From assembly GCA_017649745.1 (NCBI GenBank), contig JAGCGE010000142.1, positions 1-19,668 on the forward strand: DNA of 19,668 nt, written 5' to 3'. Source of the DNA: Clostridiales bacterium (GTDB lineage: Bacteria; Bacillota_A; Clostridia; Saccharofermentanales; Saccharofermentanaceae). The position numbers and the translations under genes are program-made. Below, piece by piece: positions 1-7,133 of the stretch. The notes under the pieces were generated by a model. It was given only the letters and a program-made list of their open reading frames with translations. It made no database searches and was not told where the DNA came from. Position 1 is the stretch's first letter. The number at the start of each line of letters is the position of its first letter.

Positions 1-283
1 GATGGTACTGGAAGTGATATCAAGATACTCGATATCCCAGCCTGCTTTGAAGGACTTGATCGTTGTTTGAAGAATCTCAGTCAACGGATTTGATATTCTT
101 GAGTTCGCTGTCATCAAGATAACCGTTACTGTTCTTGTCGTACTGTTTCAGGTAAGTTCTGAAGTTAGTATCCTTGAATGTCCGGTTGATGTTGATGCCG
201 GAATCAGCAAATACTGCCGTTCCCATTCATGTCACTACAACAGCTGAAAGCATGAGTGACACAGTCTTCTTTAAAAGGTTCAT
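1..283 (-). pseudogene. Broken 5' part of a secreted EF-hand/LRR-like surface protein
   Basis: Reading the minus strand from the ATG at 283, preceded by GGAGG (complement of 291-295), gives a signal peptide (MNLLKKTVSLMLSA... ending AVFA, then DSG). It is followed by an FKDTNFRTYL segment and an EF-hand-like loop DKNSNGYLDDSE with acidic or amide residues at alternate positions and the closing Glu. This is the usual start of Firmicutes surface proteins that carry one Ca-binding loop before leucine-rich repeats. The frame is broken twice. Codon 19 is TGA at 229-227; a single change from TCA (Ser) would explain it. A second TGA at 79-77 follows an apparent extra G at 82: removing that base gives VTEI and then an open frame to the window edge (TIKSF...DIEYLDI), which fits the start of an LRR. 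Neighbouring genes use TGA as a normal stop, so recoding is unlikely. It could be a pseudogene or a contig-end sequence error. Confidence 0.6.
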
Positions 284-390
284 ATAATTTCCTCCCCGGC
301 CTTGCGGCCGCCCTTATATTTTTTCGGAAGACAGCAAAAACAGAAAGAGGAAAGTTTTCTTTTCTCTTTTCATCATATCTTCCGCTCGAC

Positions 391-418
391 ATTGTAGCAC
401 AAGTTTTCGATAGGACAA
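391..418 (-). promoter_or_regulatory. Candidate promoter for the broken surface-protein gene
   Basis: On the minus strand, TTGTCC (418-413) and TACAAT (396-391) are separated by 16 bases, a reasonable sigma-A-type pair. It would give a leader of roughly 100 bases before the ATG at 283. Found by eye, not by scoring. Confidence 0.4.
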
Positions 419-441
419 ATAAGGAAAAAGGGCATAAAAAT

Positions 442-470
442 GAGGCATCGGCGTTAAATACCGATGCCTC
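442..470 (-). terminator. Rho-independent terminator of the small membrane protein gene
   Basis: A perfect 10-bp inverted repeat (GAGGCATCGG / CCGATGCCTC) with a 9-base loop. On the minus strand it is followed by ATTTTTATG, so it ends transcription of the gene at 786-496. The plus-strand side has no T-run. Confidence 0.8.
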
Positions 471-495
471 TAATGTTGTCAGACTTTTGATAAGA

Positions 496-786
496 TTACA
501 TTCCGAAGAAAACTCTGCCCAAAAGGAACATTATGCATACGACAAATGAGCAGTCGCCGATCATGAGGCATGATGTGAAGAAGTCTGTTGTTGTTTCCTT
601 GTTCTTATTAAGGCTGAAGAAGAAAAGGAGTCCGAGTGTGAATGCTGCTACTACTGCGAATCCTCTGCATACTCCGAAGATTGCCCAGAAAACGCTGAGT
701 ACGAAGAATGCGAATGTGAGACCCTTAAAGATTGGGAAAAACTTTTTCATTGTGTTCTTCTTTTCGATTGATGTTGAGTTTGTCAT
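496..786 (-). CDS. Small hypothetical membrane protein, three predicted helices
   Basis: This 96-residue ORF starts at ATG 786 with a clear AGGAGG about 8 bases upstream (complement of 794-799) and ends just before a strong minus-strand terminator, which supports it as a real gene. A short polar N-terminus (MTNSTSIEKKN) precedes three hydrophobic stretches at about residues 23-39, 42-58 and 73-91, with a polar KNKETTTD loop at 61-68. An internal Met at 13 (MKKFFPIFK) could be an alternative start but has no comparable ribosome site. I do not recognise the family, and no catalytic motif is visible. It stands alone: its left neighbour on the same strand has its own promoter, and its right neighbour is divergent. 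No convincing promoter was seen in 787-945 for this strand. An inner-membrane location is inferred from hydrophobicity only. Confidence 0.7.
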   Translation of the reverse strand: MTNSTSIEKKNTMKKFFPIFKGLTFAFFVLSVFWAIFGVCRGFAVVAAFTLGLLFFFSLNKNKETTTDFFTSCLMIGDCSFVVCIMFLLGRVFFGM

Positions 787-886
787 TTTTTTATCCTCCT
801 AAGATAATGTGTTTTTGCTTTATGGTTACATGATAAAGGGGGAGGTTAAATATCACGCAAAGAGGTGTTAAAGAAAAAGTTAAGTG

Positions 887-915
887 TTGTTAATCAATTA
901 TTTAACCGATAGTAT
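887..915 (+). promoter_or_regulatory. Candidate promoter for the aldo/keto reductase to thiE gene run
   Basis: TTGTTA (887-892), a 17-base spacer and TAGTAT (910-915), each matching four of six consensus bases, lie about 30 bases upstream of the ATG at 946. It is the best pair seen in the 159-base divergent gap 787-945, which otherwise shows only A/T-rich sequence and the two ribosome-binding sites. Confidence 0.35.
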
Positions 916-945
916 TACATATATAGATATTCAAGGAGGCCTTAT

Positions 946-1959
946 ATGAGAGACATCACTTTGGGAAAGACAGGTATAACAGTTCCCCAAAATGCGTTTG
1001 GCGCGCTGCCTATCCAGAGGATCAGCACGGATGACGCCGCAAAGCTCCTGAGGAATGCGTACGAGGGCGGAATGAGGTTTTTCGATACTGCGAGAGCATA
1101 TTCTGATAGTGAGATCAAGGTCGGTAAGGCTTTCGAAGGCATGAGAGATAAGGTCTTCATCTCAACGAAGACGACGGCGACAGATAAAGCAAAGTTCCTT
1201 GAAGATCTGGATACCTCTCTTACTAATCTAAAAACAGATTATATAGATATATATCAGCTTCACTGTGCGGCGAAGTGTTATGGCGAGGGCGATGAGCTCT
1301 ATGAAGCGATGGTCGAAGCCAAAAAGCAGGGTAAGATCAGACATATCGGAATAACGGCTCATAAGATAGGTGTAGCTGAAGATATCGTTAAGAGCGGACT
1401 ATATGAGACATTGCAGTTCCCGTTCTCGTACCTTGCGACTGATCGAGATATAGCTCTCGTTAATAGCTGTAAAGAGAACAACATGGGCTTTATCGCCATG
1501 AAAGGCCTGTCGGGCGGACTTCTTACGGATTCGAAGGCATGCATGGCGTTCATGAGTCAGTATGATGCGCTTCCGATCTGGGGCATCCAGAAACAGAGCG
1601 AACTTGATGAGTGGCTTAGCTTTTTCGAAAATGAGATAACGATGACTGATGAGATGAAGGAAGTCATCGATAAGGACAGAAAGGAGCTTCTCGGTGAGTT
1701 TTGCAGAGGTTGCGGCTACTGTATGCCTTGTACGGTCGAGATCACGATAAATCAGTGTGCGAGGATGAGCCAGATGATAAGAAGGGCGCCTTCGCAGAAC
1801 TGGCTGACGGATTTCTGGCAAAACGAGATGCTGAAGATAGATAATTGTGTTGATTGCGGATTATGTAAGACAAGATGTCCTTATGAACTTGACATACCGA
1901 CACTACTAAGGAAGAATCTTAAAGACTATAAAGAGATATTGGACGGAAAGGCGATCTGA
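946..1959 (+). CDS. Aldo/keto reductase with C-terminal two-cluster ferredoxin-like domain
   Basis: This 337-residue protein starts at an ATG behind AGGAGG. The N-terminal part is an aldo/keto reductase TIM barrel with the catalytic tetrad of the family visible: Asp47 and Tyr52 (FFDTARAYSDSE), Lys75 (FISTK) and His106 (IDIYQLHC). From residue 250 it carries eight cysteines in two ferredoxin-like groups, C253-x2-C256-x2-C259-x2-C262 and C301-x2-C304-x2-C307-x3-C311-P, which are expected to bind 4Fe-4S clusters. Fe-S aldo/keto reductases of this layout are common in anaerobic Firmicutes; their physiological substrates are mostly unknown, so a specific reaction cannot be given. It heads a run of six genes spaced from 14 bases apart to slightly overlapping; the next gene starts two bases after its stop codon. 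A cytosolic redox role is inferred. Confidence 0.93.
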   Translation: MRDITLGKTGITVPQNAFGALPIQRISTDDAAKLLRNAYEGGMRFFDTARAYSDSEIKVGKAFEGMRDKVFISTKTTATDKAKFLEDLDTSLTNLKTDYIDIYQLHCAAKCYGEGDELYEAMVEAKKQGKIRHIGITAHKIGVAEDIVKSGLYETLQFPFSYLATDRDIALVNSCKENNMGFIAMKGLSGGLLTDSKACMAFMSQYDALPIWGIQKQSELDEWLSFFENEITMTDEMKEVIDKDRKELLGEFCRGCGYCMPCTVEITINQCARMSQMIRRAPSQNWLTDFWQNEMLKIDNCVDCGLCKTRCPYELDIPTLLRKNLKDYKEILDGKAI

Positions 1960-1961
1960 TC

Positions 1962-3185
1962 GTGAAGACTGAGAGACAATATAAGAAGGTTATCCTTACC
2001 GAGAGAGGTAAGAGGAGAAGAGAGACGAGACACCCGTGGGTCTATGATAATGAGATCGAGAGTACCGATGACGGCATAATCGATGGAGACCTTGTCGATG
2101 TAATGACATCAGGCGGTAAGTATACGGGTACCGGCTTCTATAACAGTAATTCGAAGATCAGAGTAAGGATCTTATCGGCTAATGCCAATGACAAGTATGA
2201 TGAGGCTTTCTTCACGAGACGCATAAAGTATGCTCTTGATTACAGAGATACCGTCATGAAGGAAGGCGATACCAACTGCTGCAGGCTCATCTTCGGTGAG
2301 GCTGACGAGATGCCGGGTCTTACGATAGACAGGTTCAACGATATCCTCGTAGCGCAGGTCCTTTCTCTTGGTATGGATAAGATAAAGGGTATGATATTCA
2401 ATGCTCTATATAGGGAGATGAAGGCCAGAGGTGAGGATATCATCGGCATTTACGAGCGTAATGACGTCGCTATCCGTAAGCTCGAGGGAATGGAAGAATA
2501 TAAGGGCTACTTTAAGCTCGATGATGTAGATATCCCTGATAAGACTGTAACTTCGATCGTCGAAAATGGTATCAAGTACGATGTCGATGTGGAAAACGGA
2601 CAGAAGACGGGATTTTTCCTCGATCAGAAATACAACCGTGCGGCTATCTCGAAGATCGCCCAGGGAAAGACGGTCCTCGACTGTTTTACTCACACAGGTT
2701 CATTCGCGCTCAATGCCGCTAAGGGCGGCGCCAAGCACGTTCACGCAGTTGATATCTCTGAGACGGCTGTATCGATGGCAAGAAATAATGCTGAGAAGAA
2801 CGGACTTGAGAGTATAATGAGTTTTGAAGCAGTCGATGTATTCGATCTTCTGCCGAATCTTAAAAGCGGTGAATATGATTTCATAATCCTGGATCCGCCG
2901 GCATTTACGAAGTCGAGACAGACTTTCGAGAATGCCAAGAGAGGCTATAAAGAGATCAATTACCGTGCTATGAAGGCTCTTCCGAGAGGCGGTTACCTCG
3001 CGACATGCTCATGTTCTCACTTCATGGATGAAGTTAGCTTCATGAAGATGCTCGAGTCGGCAGCCAAGGATGCGGGCGTCCGTATCAAGCAGATCGAGAA
3101 GAGACAGCAGGCACCGGATCATCCGATCCTTCTGAACGTAACAGAAACAGACTACTTAAAATTTTTCATTCTTCAGATATTCTGA
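1962..3185 (+). CDS. rlmI: Class I SAM-dependent rRNA methyltransferase, RlmI/YwbD family
   Basis: This 407-residue protein starts at GTG 1962, two bases after the previous stop. The N-terminal region (about 8-75, including RHPWVYDNEI) is a PUA RNA-binding domain, followed by the central region of the family with GFFLDQ at 217-222. The Rossmann methyltransferase domain shows motif I as VLDCFTHTGSFAL (238-250), the acidic residue that contacts SAM in AVDIS (262-266), motif IV as ILDPPAF (309-315) and a cysteine-containing TCSCSHFM (348-355). In E. coli, RlmI makes m5C1962 in 23S rRNA; the whole domain order and length match that family. The exact target base in this organism is inferred. Probably co-transcribed with the reductase upstream and dut downstream. 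Confidence 0.92.
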   Translation: MKTERQYKKVILTERGKRRRETRHPWVYDNEIESTDDGIIDGDLVDVMTSGGKYTGTGFYNSNSKIRVRILSANANDKYDEAFFTRRIKYALDYRDTVMKEGDTNCCRLIFGEADEMPGLTIDRFNDILVAQVLSLGMDKIKGMIFNALYREMKARGEDIIGIYERNDVAIRKLEGMEEYKGYFKLDDVDIPDKTVTSIVENGIKYDVDVENGQKTGFFLDQKYNRAAISKIAQGKTVLDCFTHTGSFALNAAKGGAKHVHAVDISETAVSMARNNAEKNGLESIMSFEAVDVFDLLPNLKSGEYDFIILDPPAFTKSRQTFENAKRGYKEINYRAMKALPRGGYLATCSCSHFMDEVSFMKMLESAAKDAGVRIKQIEKRQQAPDHPILLNVTETDYLKFFILQIF

Positions 3186-3199
3186 TCGACGGAGGGTAT

Positions 3200-3646
3200 A
3201 TGCAGGAAGCAAAAGTAAGATTTATAAAACTTGACCCTAAGGCTCAGGTACCGACATACGGAAGCGAATTCGCCGCAGGGGCAGACCTTTACGCCGTGCT
3301 CGAAAACGATATCACGATCGAGCCTGGACAGACTTATATGATCGGAACAGGCATTGCCTGTGAGATACCTGTCGGATACGCAGGACTTATCTATGCAAGA
3401 TCAGGACTTGCGTGTAAGAAGGGACTTGCGCCTGCCAATAAAGTAGGTGTTGTTGACAGTGACTACAGGGGAGAGATCAAGATCGCTCTTCATAATCACG
3501 GAACTTCTGCTCAGGTAGTCGGATCAGGCGAGAGGATCGCTCAGCTCGTGATCACTCCGTTCTTAAGAGGTGTTTTCGAAGAGGTCGAGAGCCTTGAAAA
3601 AACTACAAGGGGAGAGGGAGGATTCGGTTCTTCCGGAAGATTCTGA
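3200..3646 (+). CDS. dut: Deoxyuridine 5'-triphosphate nucleotidohydrolase (dUTPase)
   Basis: This 148-residue protein, the standard length for a trimeric dUTPase, hydrolyses dUTP to dUMP and pyrophosphate, keeping uracil out of DNA and supplying dUMP for thymidylate synthesis. All five family motifs are present in order: GADLYA (27-32), ARSGLA (66-71), GVVDSDYRGE (83-92, with the catalytic Asp of motif III), GERIAQLVI (110-118) and the C-terminal glycine-rich RGEGGFGSSGR (137-147) that closes over the nucleotide. The ATG follows GGAGG at a good distance. The next gene starts three bases after its stop, so dut appears to be transcribed together with the thiamine genes. Confidence 0.97.
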   Translation: MQEAKVRFIKLDPKAQVPTYGSEFAAGADLYAVLENDITIEPGQTYMIGTGIACEIPVGYAGLIYARSGLACKKGLAPANKVGVVDSDYRGEIKIALHNHGTSAQVVGSGERIAQLVITPFLRGVFEEVESLEKTTRGEGGFGSSGRF

Positions 3647-3649
3647 TAT

Positions 3650-4162
3650 ATGAACAGATTTAAGATAAGAAAGATAGCGCTTTCAGGTATTTTCGTTGCT
3701 ATAGCTGTTGTCGGAAGTCTCTTCTCGTTTCCTGTATTCGGAAGCAGATGTGCACCGGTCCAGCATGTTGTGAATATCTTAAGTGCCGTCATGCTCGGTC
3801 CCTGGTACGGAGTTGTTATTGCTTTCATTTCCAGTGTTATAAGGCTCATGACGGGACTTGGAAGTCCGCTCGCTTTTCCGGGCAGTATGTTCGGAGCGCT
3901 CCTGTCGGGATTGATGTATTATAAATTCCGTAAGATGCCGGTAGCAGTTATTTTCGAAGTGATCGGAACAGCTATATTGGGCGGTCTTTGTGCTTATCCT
4001 GTTGCTATACTGGTTATGGGAAAGAGTGCCGGTGAACTCGCATTTTATGCGTATGTCATACCGTTCCTTATATCTACAGCAGGCGGTTCTGTCCTGGCAT
4101 CACTGATACTTGTCGCTCTTTCGAAGACAGGTATGATAAAAAAGTTTAACGGAGATAAATGA
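3650..4162 (+). CDS. thiW: ThiW, thiazole-specific S component of an ECF transporter
   Basis: This 170-residue, strongly hydrophobic protein has about five to six membrane segments and begins with RKIALSGIFVAIAVV, the usual opening of ThiW-type substrate-binding (S) components. Conserved-looking stretches include CAPVQHVVNILSAVMLGPWY (33-52) and SPLAFPGSMFGALLSG. Identification rests on this resemblance plus position: it is directly followed by thiM and thiE, the classical thiazole salvage set. The family is thought to bring the thiazole moiety of thiamine (hydroxyethylthiazole) into the cell together with a shared ECF energising module; no such module genes are in this window. Start at the ATG three bases after dut; no riboswitch fits in that gap. 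Confidence 0.88.
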   Translation: MNRFKIRKIALSGIFVAIAVVGSLFSFPVFGSRCAPVQHVVNILSAVMLGPWYGVVIAFISSVIRLMTGLGSPLAFPGSMFGALLSGLMYYKFRKMPVAVIFEVIGTAILGGLCAYPVAILVMGKSAGELAFYAYVIPFLISTAGGSVLASLILVALSKTGMIKKFNGDK

Positions 4163-4163
4163 T

Positions 4164-5009
4164 ATGCTCGGTGAGATACTTACAAATACTAGAAAGAAAG
4201 CACCATTGATCCATTGCATAACGAATTATGTGACGGCTAATCAGTGTGCGAACATCCTTTATGCATGCGGTGCATCACCATGTATGGCTGACGATAAGGA
4301 TGAAGTTGCCGATATCGTTAACTTAAGTTCAGGAGTACTTCTTAACCTGGGCACTTTGAATCCTGACAGATTCGAAGCGATGATAATTGCAGGAACAGCA
4401 GCTAACAGATTAGGTAAACCTGTTATCGTTGATCCGGTAGGCGCAGGTTCTTCTAAGGCTAGGACTGAGGCTGCTATGAAGATGATGAGTCTCATCAAGC
4501 CGACTGTCATTCGCGGAAACGCTTCAGAGATCAAGGTTCTGGCTGGCCTTAAGGATAAAGCTCCGATAATGGGTCTTACTAAAGGCGTTGATTCTCCTGC
4601 AGCTCCGTTTATGGATTCGATGAGATGCGCTACGGCTCTTGCTAAAAAGACAGGTGCAGTCGTTATCGTATCAGGCCAGACCGATATGATAAGCGACGGA
4701 AAGCGCTTAAGACTTACTACTAACGGCGATCCGATGCAGAAGCTTATCACAGGTGCAGGCTGCATGTATTCAGCTTTACTTGCTGCATATGTGGCTTCTA
4801 ATCCTGATGATGTCGTTAAGGCTTCCATCGCAGCATCTTGTGCGATCGGTGTCAGCGCTCAGATCGCTAGGAGCAGGATGGGTGAGATGGACGGCAATAT
4901 GAGTTTTTGCAATTATCTTATCGATGCCGTGTACAATCTTGATCCTGAAACGCTCGACAGCAAGGCTAATTTTATAGAGAAGAAGGAGGATCCCGATGAG
5001 GATCAGTAA
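4164..5009 (+). CDS. thiM: Hydroxyethylthiazole kinase
   Basis: This 281-residue protein phosphorylates 4-methyl-5-(2-hydroxyethyl)thiazole with ATP, the salvage route to the thiazole half of thiamine. Visible family features are HCITNYVTANQCAN (17-30) near the substrate site, PVIVDPVGAGSS (86-97), VIRGNASEI (115-123), VIVSGQTDMI (167-176) and ITGAGCMYSALLAAY (195-209), which contains the anion-hole glycines and the cysteine usual at the active site of ThiM. The start is the ATG one base after the thiW stop. Its last 14 bases overlap thiE, suggesting coupled translation. Together with ThiW it would import and trap thiazole. Confidence 0.96.
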   Translation: MLGEILTNTRKKAPLIHCITNYVTANQCANILYACGASPCMADDKDEVADIVNLSSGVLLNLGTLNPDRFEAMIIAGTAANRLGKPVIVDPVGAGSSKARTEAAMKMMSLIKPTVIRGNASEIKVLAGLKDKAPIMGLTKGVDSPAAPFMDSMRCATALAKKTGAVVIVSGQTDMISDGKRLRLTTNGDPMQKLITGAGCMYSALLAAYVASNPDDVVKASIAASCAIGVSAQIARSRMGEMDGNMSFCNYLIDAVYNLDPETLDSKANFIEKKEDPDEDQ

Positions 5010-5643
5010 GGACGATATGCTCTTATATGCTGTAACTGACAGCAGATGGAAGGGCGACAGAACTTTATTAAACCAGATCGAAGATGCTCTGAAAGGCGGA
5101 GTAACGATCGTTCAGTTAAGAGAGAAAGATCTCAGCCCTGAGGAATTTTTCGAAGAGGCTAAGGAGGCAGCTAAGCTCTGTCATAAGTATGGAGTTAAGC
5201 TCATAATAAACGACAATGTAGATATCGCATTAAGGTCAGGCGCAGACGGAGTTCACGTCGGACAGTCCGATATGCCTGCAGCTAAGGCCAGAGAGATCCT
5301 TGGTGATGACTTCATCATCGGAACTTCAGCAAGGACCGTCGAAGCTGCTCTTGAGGCACAAAGACAGGGAGCAGACTACCTTGGAGTAGGCGCATGCTTC
5401 GATACATCCACCAAGAATGACGCGAAAACAATAGGAGCTGAGACTCTTAAGTCGATAAGTGACGCCGTTGATATCCCGATCGTTGGTATCGGAGGCATAA
5501 CCAAGGACAATATGATCGAGCTTAAGGGAAGCGGTATCTCCGGATTCGCACTTGTATCTGCTATCTTTAAGGCCGAAAACATCGAAAAAGAGTGCATCGA
5601 GCTCAAAAAGATCGCAGAAGAATGTGTTTTTGCACGAAATTGA
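4996..5643 (+). CDS. thiE: Thiamine phosphate synthase
   Basis: This 215-residue TIM-barrel enzyme joins HMP-pyrophosphate to thiazole phosphate to give thiamine phosphate. Characteristic stretches are VQLREKD (39-45), LIINDN (69-74), GADGVHVGQSD (82-92), IGTSART (108-114), GVGACFDTSTK (130-140, where many relatives have GPxFxTxTK) and PIVGIGGI (161-168). The start at 4996 has AAGGAGG at 4983-4989, inside the end of thiM, and the genes overlap by 14 bases. The HMP-side kinase ThiD and the de novo enzymes ThiC, ThiG and ThiH are not in this window, so only the thiazole salvage branch is encoded here. No good terminator was seen directly downstream. Confidence 0.96.
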   Translation: MRISKDDMLLYAVTDSRWKGDRTLLNQIEDALKGGVTIVQLREKDLSPEEFFEEAKEAAKLCHKYGVKLIINDNVDIALRSGADGVHVGQSDMPAAKAREILGDDFIIGTSARTVEAALEAQRQGADYLGVGACFDTSTKNDAKTIGAETLKSISDAVDIPIVGIGGITKDNMIELKGSGISGFALVSAIFKAENIEKECIELKKIAEECVFARN

Positions 5644-5678
5644 CAGTTTTGTCGTAAATGATTTGTTAAATTGCGCAC

Positions 5679-5706
5679 TTCACAAATACTTTTTAAGGCT
5701 TACAAT
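5679..5706 (+). promoter_or_regulatory. Candidate promoter for the ArsB-like transporter gene
   Basis: TTCACA (5679-5684), 16-base spacer, TACAAT (5701-5706): five of six consensus bases in each element, 57 bases before the ATG at 5764. This is one of the better sigma-A-like matches in the window and suggests the transporter is not only read from the thi genes. Confidence 0.55.
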
Positions 5707-5763
5707 AGACAACGTGTGCTTTTAAGCGTGTTAAATAAGTATTAAACAAGTGGGGGAATTACA

Positions 5764-7107
5764 ATGGCAGCACAGATCATTGCGGTTATCATATTCGTAT
5801 TGATGTTCCTTCTCATTGTTACTGAGAAGATCCCGAGACACTTCGTTACTCTCGGATGCGGTGCATTGATGCTCATCATCGTTTTCGGAATCTGCATGAG
5901 ATCCAAGGAAGCGGTAATGGAAACACTCAATCTAAAGACTTTCGCTGATTCGAACTTCTGGTTGCTTACGACCGGTGAAGAATCATCATCAGGTATCAAC
6001 TGGGCTACCATTATATTCATATTCGGAATGATGGTCATGGTAGAAGGTATGGCTAAGGCCGGCTTCTTCAGATGGCTCTGCCTCTGCATCGCCAAGGCCG
6101 TTAAGTACAAGGTTACATCGATCTTCGTTACTTTCATGATCATGTCATTCATCCTTGCAATGTTCATCGACAGTATCACAGTTATCCTGTTCCTTGCAGC
6201 AGTAACTGTCGAGCTTGCAGTACTTCTTAAGTTCTCTCCGGTTCCGATGATCATCGCAGAGATCTTCTGCGCTAACCTTGGAGGCTCCGCTACAATGTGC
6301 GGTGACCCGCCGAACATCATCATCGGTACTTCCCTTAGCTACACATTCGGCGATTTCGTAGTTAACACAGGTCTTATCGCTGTTATCTCCATGATCTTCG
6401 TCGTTATCTATTTCTATATTGTTTTCCGTAAGCATCTTAAGAGCGAAGCTCAGGGTAACATCAAGTATCCGGAGCCGAAGGAAGCTATCACTTCCAAGAA
6501 GGGCTTTATCTTAAGCTGCATCATCTTCGGTATTGCAGTTATTCTCCTCGTAACACATGCTCAGACAGGTCTTACGGTTGCAACTATCGGTATCTTTATC
6601 GCAGTACTTACACTTATCTGTAATCCTCGTCACGCTTTGGAGCTCTTGAAAAAGGTTGATTACGAGACACTGTTCTTCTTCATCGGTCTTTTCGTTGTAG
6701 TAGGCGGACTTGAGCAGACAGGTATCCTCGAGCTCATCGCTAACTTCATTGCAAAGATCAGCGGCGACAAGGTTCTCGTAATGGTAGCTATCGTTCTCTG
6801 GATCTCCGCTATCGCGAGTGCATTCGTTGATAACATCCCTTTTGCTGCTACAATGATCCCTGTTATCAAGACATTGTCAGCTACTATGGGCGTAGATCTC
6901 ACAGTTCTTTCATGGACACTTGCAATGGGTACTGACATCGGAGGAAGCGCTACTCCTATCGGAGCTTCCGCTAACGTTGTAGGTATTTCCGCAGCAGCTA
7001 AGAGCGGTCACATGATCGGTTGGGGCAAGTACTGTAAGTACGCAGCTCCTGCAACGATTATTGTAATTGGTATCTCAATGGCTATAATTTATGTTAGATA
7101 CTTCTGA
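5764..7107 (+). CDS. ArsB/NhaD/SLC13-type ion transporter
   Basis: This 447-residue protein, hydrophobic along nearly its whole length with about 11-12 membrane segments, belongs to the ArsB/P-protein branch of the ion transporter superfamily. Its two halves each show the family signature: MFIDSITVILFLAAVTV followed by GDPPNIIIGTS in the first half, and AFVDNIPFAATMIPVI followed by ATPIGASANVVG in the second. The substrate cannot be read from sequence. There is no arsR, arsC or arsA nearby, so arsenite export is not supported; sodium/proton exchange or an organic or inorganic anion are other options for the superfamily. The ATG at 5764 follows a GGGGG ribosome site (5752-5756). A cytidylate kinase-like gene starts 26 bases after its stop and is probably co-transcribed. 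Confidence 0.88.
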   Translation: MAAQIIAVIIFVLMFLLIVTEKIPRHFVTLGCGALMLIIVFGICMRSKEAVMETLNLKTFADSNFWLLTTGEESSSGINWATIIFIFGMMVMVEGMAKAGFFRWLCLCIAKAVKYKVTSIFVTFMIMSFILAMFIDSITVILFLAAVTVELAVLLKFSPVPMIIAEIFCANLGGSATMCGDPPNIIIGTSLSYTFGDFVVNTGLIAVISMIFVVIYFYIVFRKHLKSEAQGNIKYPEPKEAITSKKGFILSCIIFGIAVILLVTHAQTGLTVATIGIFIAVLTLICNPRHALELLKKVDYETLFFFIGLFVVVGGLEQTGILELIANFIAKISGDKVLVMVAIVLWISAIASAFVDNIPFAATMIPVIKTLSATMGVDLTVLSWTLAMGTDIGGSATPIGASANVVGISAAAKSGHMIGWGKYCKYAAPATIIVIGISMAIIYVRYF

Positions 7108-7133
7108 TATTTAACTTGAGAACGGAGGCATAT

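Noticed and set aside
1..283. TGA read as tryptophan or glycine (altered genetic code)
   Set aside because: About half the intact genes in the window, including dut, thiE and trpS, end properly at TGA at the expected family length, so TGA is a normal stop here; the second TGA is also explained by a frameshift.
256..549. 97-codon plus-strand frame near the left end
   Set aside because: It runs through the minus-strand terminator hairpin and the promoter of the broken surface-protein gene, and its product has no recognisable feature.
1399..1821. 140-codon minus-strand frame opposite the aldo/keto reductase
   Set aside because: It overlaps catalytic-domain and cluster-binding codons of a clear gene and has no domain, signal or ribosome site of its own.
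4259..4828. 189-codon open frame on the minus strand inside thiM
   Set aside because: It lies wholly antisense to a clear thiM with all family motifs, has no recognisable domain or ribosome site, and its composition is that of a reverse-frame shadow.
5644..5763. Possible terminator or riboswitch between thiE and the transporter gene
   Set aside because: Only short imperfect inverted repeats are present with no G/C-rich stem plus T-run; the stretch is better explained as a promoter region.
5742..6323. 193-codon open frame on the minus strand inside the transporter gene
   Set aside because: It is antisense to a well-supported membrane protein; its Met/Ile/Thr-rich product is typical of the complement of hydrophobic codons.
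5764..7107. Arsenite efflux pump ArsB
   Set aside because: The fold matches, but no arsR, arsA, arsC or other arsenic gene is adjacent and the superfamily covers many substrates, so the specific name was not used.
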